64,000 nucleotides of DNA from Saururus chinensis. Taxonomy: Eukaryota; Streptophyta; Magnoliopsida; Piperales; Saururaceae. Within the stretch, counting starts at the first letter, position 1; each line of letters starts with the position of its first letter. The notes beneath the pieces were generated by a model. That model searched no databases, had not been told where the DNA came from, and worked only from the letters and a program-made list of their open reading frames with translations. Positions 49,001 to 59,362 of this stretch are shown here, in pieces. The stretch covers positions 6,442,501-6,506,500 of the forward strand of contig CP141146.1 of the NCBI GenBank assembly GCA_035235625.1, read 5' to 3'. A program made the position numbers and the translations under genes.

Positions 49001-50839
49001 CCTTGCCTCTAGCCTGTTTTGTGCAAACTCTTAAGTAAGAGATACATGAGTTAATTTCAAATAATCTGGCAAGCTTCAGAGTAGTGCATATACATATATC
49101 CTGAGAGAGAATAATTTATATAATTACACCAATCCCTCTTATGCCTATAGTAAAACAAGAGGTAAGCATTTCCTTCTAAGAATAACCAGAATGGAAGTTA
49201 TAGGGGTTGACACCAAAGATTCAAAAAATTCAAACCCTACAAGAGGACCGTGTTTGACAGTCACAGACACAGTCATTATAATAAATACACTAAAGCATAT
49301 TGCCGTGCATGTATTACTGTCTGATATAGAATAAGCTTAAGCCTATAGAATGCAGTAACCTACCAAGATTATGTGTATTCTCTTGTGAAGACAGAAAAAG
49401 CCAATAGATCTAGATAAGTTCAAAATTTTAACCTTTATTTCAGTCACCGCATGTTTTCTTGATTGTGCAGAGAACCTATTGACATATATAACCTATGAGA
49501 CATAAGATGAATATCGGATTCATCAAAATTTAGGAAAATCACTTAAATTTCAAAAGTGAAAAATGAAGGAATTATCTAATAGATGACAAAATTAATGAAT
49601 TCATACCTGCATTGCTCGTATAATTGTTCCCACAAAAGGTATAGAATCATGTGACTCAGACGCAACAATGGTTGGAAATAGCTCGTAGAAGAAAAAAATG
49701 GGTTCAATATATGAAACATGGTTTGATACAACGATTGGAGCAATCTCCCTTGGAGCTGGTTTCCCCACACGCTTTATCCAATGATAACTGAATCCAAGAA
49801 AAATCAGATACATTCTTAGCTAAGATAAATTAAGATATAAATAGACGAATGTAACATGTGAAACGAGACTCATCAAACTAACTACAAGAAAACGCACGGC
49901 CAAAACCAGAAGGTAATACAGAAGACACGGCTCTGCCTCAAAGGTATGGGTGTACATTGTACACTGCCAAGGTCGTGCAGTATCACTGGACGTAAATGGA
50001 AAAATAGATAAACTGAACTTGGACGATCAGAAGAAGTTAAAATTCAATCCATCGCTTCAAGTACATAGTAAAAACAGGACATTTGAATTTTCTATCAGCT
50101 CCTAATGACATACTCCTTTATCATAACATCAACATGAAGTCACAACTATACATGAACGATATGAAAATTTAAAACTTTCTTATACTCTCTTGCAAATGAA
50201 ATAAAATCAGCTTCAGCTCTCTATAAAGACAAATTTAATTAATGCCCACATTGAACAAGCAATCTCGTATATTAGCAACTTAAAAAGCCCATAAGGTAAC
50301 AGTATAAAATCATAAACACCCAAATCTCCAAACGAAGGATAAAAACACCACGCACCCAAATTCAATTTACATCACATAAAAATCAAATCTTCAACGCACC
50401 CGAAGCAAAAGAGGATGCATCTGGAGCAGATCCGGGTGACCCACATGACCCCGGACCGCCACCGGGGCATCGGGTTCTGCCGGTCCTTCCACCCCTCCAG
50501 AGCAAACCTGGTGACCAGGTACCCGACGAGCAGGCAGAGCCCGAACAGGACGAGGCGGACGGCGGCGATGGGGAGGCACACGACGATCTTCGCCCACTCG
50601 TACAACCCCTCGATGTTGGGCGTGTGGTTACGGAAGGGGTCGAGCGAAGTCGGCGGGGGGAGGGCCAGCTGCCCCACTCCCAGGAAGGCGTAAGGGTTGT
50701 CCGGCTCGGCGGGCGCGTCGCTAGCGGCGGCACTGGAGCCAACGTCGACGTCGACGTCGACGATGGTCTCAGCGTCGGAGGAGGAGGAGGAGGAGTCGAG
50801 GAGGGGGGCGGCGAGATCGCCGGGCGCGGAGGGATCCAT
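43042..50839 (-). CDS. LPEAT2: LPEAT2-type lysophospholipid acyltransferase with EF-hands
   Basis: Exons (minus): 50839-50400, 49787-49607, 49492-49433, 48431-48268, 48148-48085, 47992-47924, 47216-47121, 46995-46951, 46669-46599, 45829-45763, 45444-45394, 44761-44651, 44130-44083, 43197-43042; 1623 bp, 540 aa (Arabidopsis LPEAT2 is about 539). The N-terminus is Asp/Ser-rich, then DPFRNHTP and a hydrophobic ER-membrane segment near residues 110-140. Acyltransferase motifs: NHVSYIE (H170; HX4E in place of HX4D, as I recall for LPEAT2), VIYVNRFS, LLFPEGTTTNG (about 240-250), FIPGYPIQPVIVRY. The C-terminus has three EF-hand-like loops: LDVEKQGSIT (from D425), CDEEGKGCVT (from D462) and DIDNDGNISWED (from D495); the third is best. 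Family role: acyl-CoA-dependent reacylation of lysophosphatidylethanolamine and related lysolipids. ATG 50839 is chosen because the product matches the family length; an upstream in-frame ATG at 50968 exists. Confidence 0.94.
43274..43430. mobile_element. MITE-like inverted-repeat element in LPEAT2 intron 13
   Basis: The left end TGTGCCCACCTGCAATGAGC and the right end CTCATTGCATGTGGGCGCA are inverted copies of each other. Inside, CCCCTATTG and CATAGGGG also pair, so most of the ~157 bp could fold as one hairpin. No coding. It belongs to a family different from the Stowaway-like copies in this window. Confidence 0.65.
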
Positions 50840-51339
50840 TGGCGTCGGCGTGGGGGTCGGGTCAAAGGGAGGAGGACATGAGAGGATTGAGTGCGTCTGA
50901 GTGGAGGTGGGAAAGGCAAAAGACGATGTCGATTGATGATGATGAAATGCGGGGGAACAGAAAAGCAAATTGATTAGGTGTCACAATTTTAAAACCATTT
51001 TTTGAGGTGGGAAATACTATTTATGGGGCCCACCCGCTTATCGTGGTCCGAAGCAGTTTTCATAATCTACTATGTCAATAAGCCCACGGTGAGCAACGCA
51101 GGGGAACCTTTCATTTTTTTTATATTGACGACACATATGCTATATTAATAATATAGTGGTGTTAGTGCTCGTATACACTAGTAAATATATTATTGATCTT
51201 AAATATTAAGAGTTTTTATACATTTTTTATATTAAATTTATTGTTATAAAAAAATACAAAACTTTCCCTTGATCCTTTTGCCTCTTTTTCTTTCGCACTA
51301 GTTAAATCACATTACACAAATACATGTAACATGTACAAT
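50840..51339. other. LPEAT2 upstream region
   Basis: 5' flank of the LPEAT2 gene (minus). It is pyrimidine-poor near the ATG and turns AT-rich beyond 51000. No TATA box was assigned with confidence. An AT-rich block at 51120-51270 loosely resembles blocks at 22.9 and 26.8 kb. Confidence 0.4.
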
Positions 51340-51536
51340 ACCTTCTTTGTCCTAAATTAATAGCTTTATATGATTAAGAAAAATTATATTAATAGTTTTA
51401 TTTTATTCAATTTAATTAAGTAGTTAGGTACTTAAAAAAGAGTATTACAAGTTTATTTTCTTCGACATAGGTTTTCTTGTTCAATAAAAACTACCATTTC
51501 TTAAATATAGCTATTAATATATGACATATGGAGTAT
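51340..51536. mobile_element. MITE copy D (Stowaway-like family)
   Basis: The left end TACCTTCTTTGTCCTAAATT and the right end ATATGACATATGGAGTA are imperfect inverted repeats. It shares 'tattttattcaatttaatta', 'caagtttattttctt' and 'aaatatagctattaatat' with copy C. Confidence 0.65.
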
Positions 51537-51760
51537 TTTATTACTCTACAGTCCCAACAAAGACTAATGTTTTTATAACACAAATATATATTAAAAAATC
51601 ACACATGAGTTGTGAATACCATTATTTTTCTAAATATAGCTATTAATATATGATGGATAGAGTATTTTATTACTCTCACAATCCCAATAAAAATTGATGT
51701 CTTTTTATAAAATAGACATTAAAAACTCAACACATGAGTTACGATTGGGCTAGATAAGTG
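51503..51760. repeat. Tandem duplication of the MITE right end plus flank (~129 bp period)
   Basis: AAATATAGCTATTAATATAT occurs at 51503 and again at 51632. Each is followed by 'gagtattttattactct', 'cccaa(c/t)aaa', 'ttttataa' and 'cacatgagtt'. Two diverged copies of about 115-129 bp. Confidence 0.7.
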
Positions 51761-52348
51761 AGAACTTTGTATGGGGTCCACTTATTAAGTCCAATCAAAA
51801 TTGTGAGTTTCTCTGAATGTGTTTTTGTGGGAAGATCACTATATGTTCCAACAGCTACAGTTTATTGATAAATTAAATATATTTATTAGGGTATATTCGG
51901 GTATCACTTTAGTTATTAAAGCATAATATTTTGAATTACATCACTTTATAACATGTCATGTTGCTAAAACGGGCCTTTGAAACTTAACCCTCATCCTTAA
52001 GAAAGTTCTAGTTTAAAGGCTAATTGGATGTTGATGGAGAAAAATTTTCCTTTTAAAGATTTTTTGTTTCAAGGAAAATTAAAATGAGGTCAAGTTTGGA
52101 TATGTTTTTATGATGATTTTGAAAAGAAATGTGTATTTAAAATGACTTTTGCTTTGTGGTATAAAATGACAAAAACCCTCTAAAATGTTGTGTTGAATGA
52201 TTGAGAGATGAGAGTGGCTATGTCTTTTTCAATGTCATTAAAATAAATAAATAAAGTTTTTTCTCATAGAAACTTATGAGGAAGAGGGTTCAATGAGAAA
52301 TAACATTTTGAGTCAATTAAGAGAAAATGACATCTCGTATAATTTAAG

Positions 52349-52404
<56 letters not shown>

Positions 52405-52568
52405 GATATATATATATATATATATTTCATCAATAAGCCACCGATGTGTCAGTCCTTGCATTGCTGAATTGTGTTTTCAACTGTCAACAGACATCGACAT
52501 GTCGATAGTCGTGTCGGTGAACCATAAGTTATGGTTATTTTAGAAAATCGTGGGAAGTTTAGCAGTTT
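51761..52568. other. AT-rich intergenic with a long (AT)n microsatellite
   Basis: No gene. 52350-52425 is nearly pure AT/TA dinucleotide repeat. The artificial 65-codon frame across it is not a gene. Confidence 0.7.
52350..52425. repeat. (AT)n microsatellite
   Basis: About 75 bases of alternating A and T with only a few interruptions. Confidence 0.9.
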
Positions 52569-54375
52569 TGTAACGAGCCATTTTTCTATTACGCCTAACC
52601 TGAAGAGTTAGGGGTAATTATATAATTTTTGAATAAGTTTTTGGGGTTTTAAGACATGAAATTTCAATACATGGGTAGAACTTGAAGTAATGAGTGTAAT
52701 GAATCGAAGAACATAGAAAACGAGGTCAGAAGCTAAAGCTACGAACTCGGGAAGCATGTCATATGGGCATAATCCATTTGAAAAGTGTAGGATAACCTAC
52801 TCATATGTGGTCTATTTTCAAAGTGCACGATTCCGACTTCGTGGCAAGAAGATATCGTGTTTTGAAGATGGGATGTTATTTGAATAAAATAATATAATAA
52901 AATATTAAAAAAAGGATGAAATTGTTGGCATCAGCTACGCCAACCACCACGAGGCGCTCGTTGCAGCACGCAGGACCCATGGGCCCGCGTCACTGTGGGC
53001 CATGCCGCGCGACGTGCGACAGGGCCCATGTATCACGGGCCTACTCCCGCGCGAGGTGGGCCGGGGCCCAAGCGACACACTATGGAACCATGATCTGCAA
53101 ATGCATCGTCGCCTCACAGGCACGCGACTCGTGACACGCGTGCGTGCCTCCGTTTCGTACGCTCATGGGTTTTATGCTATAAATCAAAAACCCGTGCAAA
53201 ACTTTCAGAAAGAGTTTTCGGGCCCATTTTGTGTCTGTTTTTGTCCATTCAAAAGGCAATCCTAGCTAATTGAAGGGTGATCTACACAATGGCATGGTCT
53301 TTTCCTCAATTTGGCATCCCTAGAAGGGGCGAACATCTTGGGGCAAGAGAAGGCTCTGTCCGCCACCCTCGAGCCCCAAAGTAGGGGAGGCTCTGTCGTC
53401 CACCGAAGGGCCACGCAATGTGAGAAACGTCCCCAGGTAAGAGGAGGTTTTGTACATAGCTTACGGGCGCATAAAATAAAAAGAGTCTCAAGGTAAGGGG
53501 AAAGTTTGTCTGTCGCCTATGGGCGCGTAAAGAGAGAAATGTCTCCGAGTAGGGAGAGGTTCCGTTTGTCGCCTATGGGCGTGGGAAGTGGGAAATGTCT
53601 CTGGGTAAAAGGAGGTTATGTTTGTCACCTATGGGTACAGGAAGTAGGAAGTGCCTCTGGGTAAGGAGAGGTTTTGTTTGTCACCTTCGGGCATAAAAGA
53701 GCCCTGGAAAATAGGAGTGCATGTCTGTTGCCTTTGGGCACAATGAGGAAAATGTTTTGAAGTGAGAGGAGGCTCTGCCCGCCGTCACCGGACTTGAAGG
53801 GGAGAACGCACTGAAAGAAGGAGCAACTCCAAACTCCACTACTTTCGGAACTATAGGGGAGTAAGCGTTCCTACCTTTCAATTTAATCTGATTATATGAA
53901 TGCATGTGCTAATTAAGATATCTGCTTTGATATGATCTGATGTGTTCTGCTATGCTATGCTTTGATATGGGATTTATGAGATTTCCATCTAACTCCACAT
54001 GATTAATTCGGATATAAGTATATACGTATTTTAATATATATGATTTTGTGATGTCTGATGCATGTATTAGTCGTTAGATAGAACTACGTTCGGATCCGAT
54101 CATATTAGAATAACATCGTAGATGTTATCCAATACATACAAAGTCAACGAACGGCAAGGCAATGTTGGCCCGATCCAAATTAGATATAAAAATAAGTTTG
54201 TTCTAGCTTACGCGCAATGGGCGATAAAGCTATGTAGCACATAGATGAATGTTATGATTCTCGCACACACAGACGTTGCTTCTGGTTGGTTCTCTATTTT
54301 AAAAAAATTAAATTACCCCGATTTTGTGTTTTCCAAACACCCAGCACGGGTCTGATCTTGGGCCGGGGTGTTGCA
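52569..54375 (+). repeat. Left LTR (about 1.8 kb)
   Basis: Starts TGTAACGAGCCATTTT and ends GGGGTGTTGCA. It matches the right LTR along its length: an AAATCGAAGAACAT-type block, the GGGAAGCATGT block, a GC-rich part with 'cgcgtgcgtgcctccgtttc', a ~55-bp minisatellite, then 'gactataggggagtaa'-like and 'gtattagtcgttagatagaact' blocks. About 270 bp shorter than the right LTR. Confidence 0.85.
53395..53760. repeat. ~55-bp minisatellite inside the left LTR
   Basis: Repeating unit of about 55-56 bp with the landmarks 'ggtaaggggaggtt', 'tttgtcgcctatgggcg' and 'ggaagtgggaaatg'. About six diverged units. It produces spurious reading frames on both strands. Confidence 0.8.
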
Positions 54376-57288
54376 ATTGGTATCTGAGCTTTGCTTTGTC
54401 TGCGAGAGTAAAATATTTTAAAATATATATTGATTTGATTCAAATTTTGAGTTTTAAATATGAATTAATTTGAAATTTTATGTCGACTATGTTGCATCAT
54501 ATTTAATATGAATTTCGATTGTGAACTTTTCGTTTTGCATGTATGACGTCAGATTTAGTATGAACTCCGATTGTGAACTTTATGTTTTGCAAGTGTGACA
54601 TCGGATTTAATACGAATTCTGATTGTGAATTTTCTATTTTGCATATGTAACATCGGATTTAATACAAATTCTAATTGCGAACTTTCCATTCTGCATGTGT
54701 AACATTGAATTGAATACAAACTTCAATTTTGAACATTCTGTTTTGCATGTGTGATATAGGATTTAATACGAACTCCGATTGTGAACTTACCATTTTGCAT
54801 GTGTGACATCAGATTTAATATGAATTTCGATTTTGAATTTTTCATTGACATTGGATTTAATACAAACTCCGATTTTGAACTTTCTATTTTGCATGTGTGA
54901 TATCGGATTGAATACGAACTCCGATTTTGAACTTACCGTTCTGCATGTGTAAAATCAGATTTAATACAAACTCCGATTTTGCAAATTCCCATTCTTAATC
55001 AAAATTTTTTGAATTTTTTGCTCTGCATGTGTTGTATTAGATTTAAGGCGATTTCCATTTTTGAACTATTTGTCCTGCATGTGTGATATCATATCAATAC
55101 AAAATTTGATTTTTTAAATTCTAATTTTGAATCGAAAATGATTTAAAATTCCGTTTTGTTGGTGTGACATCAGAATTGCTCCGAACTTTGATTTTTAGGA
55201 ATTCTGAATAGTTTAATTGAACTGTATGTGTTGAATGGATTTGATGCGAACATCGATTTTATGATTTTGAATTTGAATCAAGATTTATTTAAAATTTATG
55301 TTCTGAAATTATTGCATTGGGGTTGATACAAATCCCGATTTTTTAATCTAAAATTAATCTAAAATTTTTGTTTGTTCGAAAGATGAAATCCTGAAATTAA
55401 TTTAGATTGACTTAGATTTTGAATTGGTCATATTTTGATATTCGATTTCTTAGGGTCTGAAGTTTGAAAATTTATGTGAGCAACTTTATGTTGAAAGAAG
55501 ATGGGACTACCTCGATGTTCGTGAATGACTCTGGGTTAGTTATGCATGTGTGTTGAAATGAAATTTAATTCAAAAACGTCTACCTTTTGAATCTGTTTTG
55601 AAAGGCGGTAGTGTTGCTAAGGAGAAGCTACCAAACACTCGCGGTATAAGATGTGAGGTGTTGGTGGATAGCTATACTGTTAATTCTGCTTATATATTGA
55701 CACGAGATTTGATTTTGAAAAGTATGCTTTTGAAAAATTCATTTCAACTTCGAGTGAAACTATTTTGAAAGAGAGTGGGATTCCTGAAGAGGGACTGCCC
55801 AACGCTCATGTTATGGGATATGTTGTGTTGGTGGTTTACTCTAAGGTTGAGTAAGCCAGTGGATTTTTTATAAAAGTTAATTTCAAATCCTTTGTGTTTT
55901 GAAAAGTGATTTGAATTTGTAAAGTTGTCCTGGTGGATGGTGGATTTACTAAGGAGAAACCATCAAATACTCGTGGTATGGGACATAAGGCATCAATGGG
56001 TATCTCCAAGGTTATTTCTGCTAGTGCATTGAAACAAATTTTAATTCCAAGTCTAGTTTAATATGGAATTCTTATTCCGAGTGTGATTTGAACATGGAGT
56101 GTTCGTTCTGAATGTGATTGAAAATAGAAGAATATGTTTTTAACGCCCTAGAGGGAGTAAGGAGTTTTAAACTAATGCCCTCTGAAGGGATTATAGTTTT
56201 GTGATATATTTCATTCGAGCATGATTTATTGCTATATTTTCTGGAATGAAATTTTTGTTTGAAAAATGATTTTATGCATACAACGATACGCAAGTGCTTG
56301 TGCTATCCGTCTAGTTCCTTGGTTAGAGAACCAAGAACTAATGTGTTGATACCACCGAGAAAAATAATCGGCAAGCACGCATAGGTGCGGAGAATCATGG
56401 GAAAACTCCGATCCTTAGTGACCTCTCGTTGCCCCATGAGTGTGGGGGAAGGCCATTGGGTATCGTGGCTAGTATAGTGATTTGTGAGATGAGTGATTTA
56501 GTTATGTGGTTGATTAATTAACCAGGAATTATTGTGTAAATGCTCGTATATAAAATAATCAGCAAGTGGCATGCACATATAGGTGTAGAGCATCATGGGA
56601 AAGCTTCTATCCCTATGGCCCCTTATTGCCCCATGAGTGTCAGGGGAACACCGTTCGGTATCACAATATGTGATTTGCTTGCTATGTTGTGATGTGTTTC
56701 GAGCGCTCCACTGTGATTCTGAAAAGTAAAATATCTGATTTTAAATTAATAATTAGATTTTTTGTAATAATTTATCCAATTTTATATTAAATTATTGGAT
56801 TTTGATTATGCATGAGTTATTAGATAATTGAATTTTCAAGAGGTTTTGGATTTGTGTCTAAAGGGATATGCTTAGTCTTGATTTGTTATATTGTGTTTTG
56901 ACTCCAAAATGATTTATCTGATTTTGAAGTAATAATCAGATTTTGTTTAAATTGTTTTATCTTATCTTAAATTATTGAATCCTGCTTATGAATGTGTAAT
57001 CCAATTTTAACTTATCGGATTCTATTTACTAGTGTTTAACCTGATTATAATTTATCGGATTTTGTTTTGTTTTATTTCGGTATAAACTATCGGATCATAT
57101 TCAGAATGTTTTATCCAAGTGACTATGAGATTGTGCTTTTGAATATTTTGTACAATGGTAAATTATTGGAATTATGATTGCTATCCAAATAATGATCCTA
57201 TTATATTATCTTTATGTTCCGATTTTATTGTGTTTGAAGAGTGTTTTAGGTTGAATTGCGAAGATGCAATTCATTTAAGGGGGAAGAA
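54376..57288 (+). other. Interior of the LTR retrotransposon, non-coding
   Basis: Primer binding site at 54378-54389, then an array of ~52-bp repeats to about 55000 that decays rightward, then AT-rich sequence with duplicated blocks (for example 'cgcataggtgcggagaatcatggg' at 56380 and a related block at 56575). It ends in a polypurine tract. No frame above ~75 codons and nothing like gag or pol. Confidence 0.75.
54490..54985. repeat. ~52-bp tandem repeat array in the retrotransposon interior
   Basis: About nine units around TTTTGCATGTGTGACATCGG followed by 'atttaatacgaactccgattttgaac'. Period is about 52 bp, judged from successive TTTTGC positions at 54533, 54585 and 54637. Units differ by scattered substitutions. 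Confidence 0.8.
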
Positions 57289-59362
57289 TGTAACAACCCA
57301 TTTTCCGATTATGTAATTTTTAGAGGGTTTCAAGAGATAAAATCTGCGTAAATGGGTAGAGATTGATGCAACTAGCGTAACAAATCGAAGAACATGCGAA
57401 ACAGAGGTCCGGAGCGAACATTACAACCTTGGGAAGCATGTACATGGGCAGAACTCACTCAAAAAGTGTGGGATAACTTACACCCACATATATAATTTAG
57501 TTTCGAAGGGCTCGTCTATACGAGTCTATCAATACGATGAACGTGCGATTCCGACTTTGGGGTAAGAAGATATTGCGTTTTGAAGTTGAGCTATTATTTG
57601 AATAAAACAATATATGAAATATAATAAAATATTAAAAATGGATGAAATTGCTAGCATCAACATCAATGCTAGCAGCTGACGGTAGCCGCGCAAACCGACA
57701 CGCAACGCGGCAGGCTATCATACTGCATGACAGGGCCCACGTAATGCTAACCTGCTCCCGCACAATGCTCGGGAGATGAGCATCGCGACCACATGTGGTC
57801 AGTGGCTACGCATGTTACACGCACGACAAACACATTTCTACCTCACAGGCTTGCAGCGCGTGGCACGCGCATGCCTCCGTTTCATACGCTCATAGGTTTT
57901 CTCTATAAATAGGAAACATGTGCTAACTTCCGGAAGAGTTTTCGGGCCCATTCAAAGTCCATTTTCGACCGTTAAAAAGGCGTTCCTAGCTAATTCGAGG
58001 GTGATCTACGTAATGGCATGATCCATTCCTCGAGTTGACATCCGTATAAGGGGGTAACATATGAGGATAAGAGGAGGCTCTGTCCACCAACCTCGAGCCC
58101 CAAAGAGAGAAAAGTGGTCTGGAGAAAGAGGAGGCTTTGTCCTCCGTCATTGGGCTGGATTGAGAGAAGTAGCCCATAGTAGGGGATGCTCTGTCCTCCA
58201 ACAAAGGTCTATATAGTGTGAGAAACGTCCCCAGGTAAGGGAAGGTTATGTCTGTAGCTTATGAGCACGGAAAAAGAAGTCTCCAGGTAAGGGGAAGGTT
58301 TGTCGGTCACCTACGGGCGTGTAGAGAGAGAAGTATTTCCGGGTAAGGGGAGGTTTCGTCCATCGCCTATGGGAGTAGGAAGTGGGAAGTGGTCTCCTAG
58401 TAAGGGGAGGTTTTGTTTGCCGCCTACGAACACGGGAAGTGGAAAATGCCTCTGGGTAAGGGGAGGTTCTGTTTGTCACCTTGGGGCATAAAAGAGTGAG
58501 AAAAGCCTTGGGAAAAGGAAGTGTGTCTGTCGCCTTCGAGCGCAATGAGGGAAACGTTTCAGAGTAAGAGGAGGCTCTGCTCACCATCTCCAGACCTGAA
58601 GGGGAGAATGCCTTGGAGAAAGGAGCAACTTTGAACGCCGTTACTTCTGGAACTATAGGGGAGTAAACATTTCTGACCTTCTAATTTAATCTAATTATAT
58701 AAATGCATGTGTTAATTAAGATATATGCTTTGATATGATTTGATGTGTTCTGATATGCTCTGCTTTGATCCGATTTGCTTTGATATGATGTGTTGTGATC
58801 TAATATGCTCAAATCTGATCTGAAAGGGTCGGATGATTTGATATGATATTATGGGATTTGATATGATCCAGTTTGCTCTATTGTATTCTGCTCCACTTTT
58901 GTGATAGAGTGAGATGTGTGATTCCATTGATTTGTTAGCTTCCGTTTAACTCCAATGATTTATGAGATTTATGTCTTAACTCCGAATGATTTATTCATAT
59001 ATAAGGATATATGTATTTTAACGTATATGATTTTGTGATGTATGATGCATGTATTAGCCGTTAGGTAGAACTACCTTCGGAATCAATCGTATTGGAATAA
59101 TATCATAGATGTTTTCCAATATATACATAGGTAACCAACGACAAGGCAACATTAGCCTGATCCAAATTAGATATAAAAATTAGTTTGTTTTGGCCTACCA
59201 GCAATGGAATGCTAAAGCTTTGTAGCATGTAGAAGAATGTTATAACTCTCGCACACAGAAACGCCGCTCTTGGTTGGTTCTCTGTCTAAAAAAACTAAAT
59301 TACCACGATTTTGTGTTTTCTAAACCCCCGACAAGGGTCAAATCTCAGGCTGGGGTATTACA
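57289..59362 (+). repeat. Right LTR (about 2.07 kb)
   Basis: Starts TGTAACAACCCATTTT and ends GGGGTATTACA. Homologous to the left LTR. Its extra length comes partly from an expanded 'ttgatatgatttg'-type stretch at 58720-58880. Confidence 0.85.
58205..58520. repeat. ~55-bp minisatellite inside the right LTR
   Basis: Counterpart of the array in the left LTR, with 'ggtaaggggaggtt' and 'gtcgcctatggg' landmarks in each unit. Confidence 0.75.

Larger units (their letters stand above)
52569..59362 (+). mobile_element. Non-autonomous LTR retrotransposon (complete, non-coding)
   Basis: Two diverged direct repeats bracket a ~2.9-kb interior. Both LTRs start TGTAAC(A/G)A and end GGGGT(G/A)TT(G/A)CA. 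Just after the left LTR is TGGTATCTGAGC (54378-54389), one mismatch from the plant initiator-Met tRNA primer site TGGTATCAGAGC. Just before the right LTR is a purine tract AAGGGGGAAGAA (about 57277-57288). GTTT flanks both outer ends, consistent with a short target duplication. The orientation is plus from primer site to purine tract. No gag or pol frame exists, so it would have to move with another element's proteins. TGTAAC...TTACA ends with this primer site resemble Del/Tekay Ty3 elements; that assignment is inference. Confidence 0.85.

Noticed and set aside
50415-50900. Three plus-strand open frames (85-92 codons)
   Set aside because: Shadows of LPEAT2 exon 1, whose minus-strand frame clearly matches the family.
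53395-53760. CRISPR-like regular repeats
   Set aside because: Units are contiguous ~55-bp tandem repeats without unique spacers, in a plant LTR.
58246-58587. 113-codon open frame with repeated 'PLTR' segments on minus
   Set aside because: It is the reverse reading of the LTR minisatellite; the protein repeat simply mirrors the DNA repeat.
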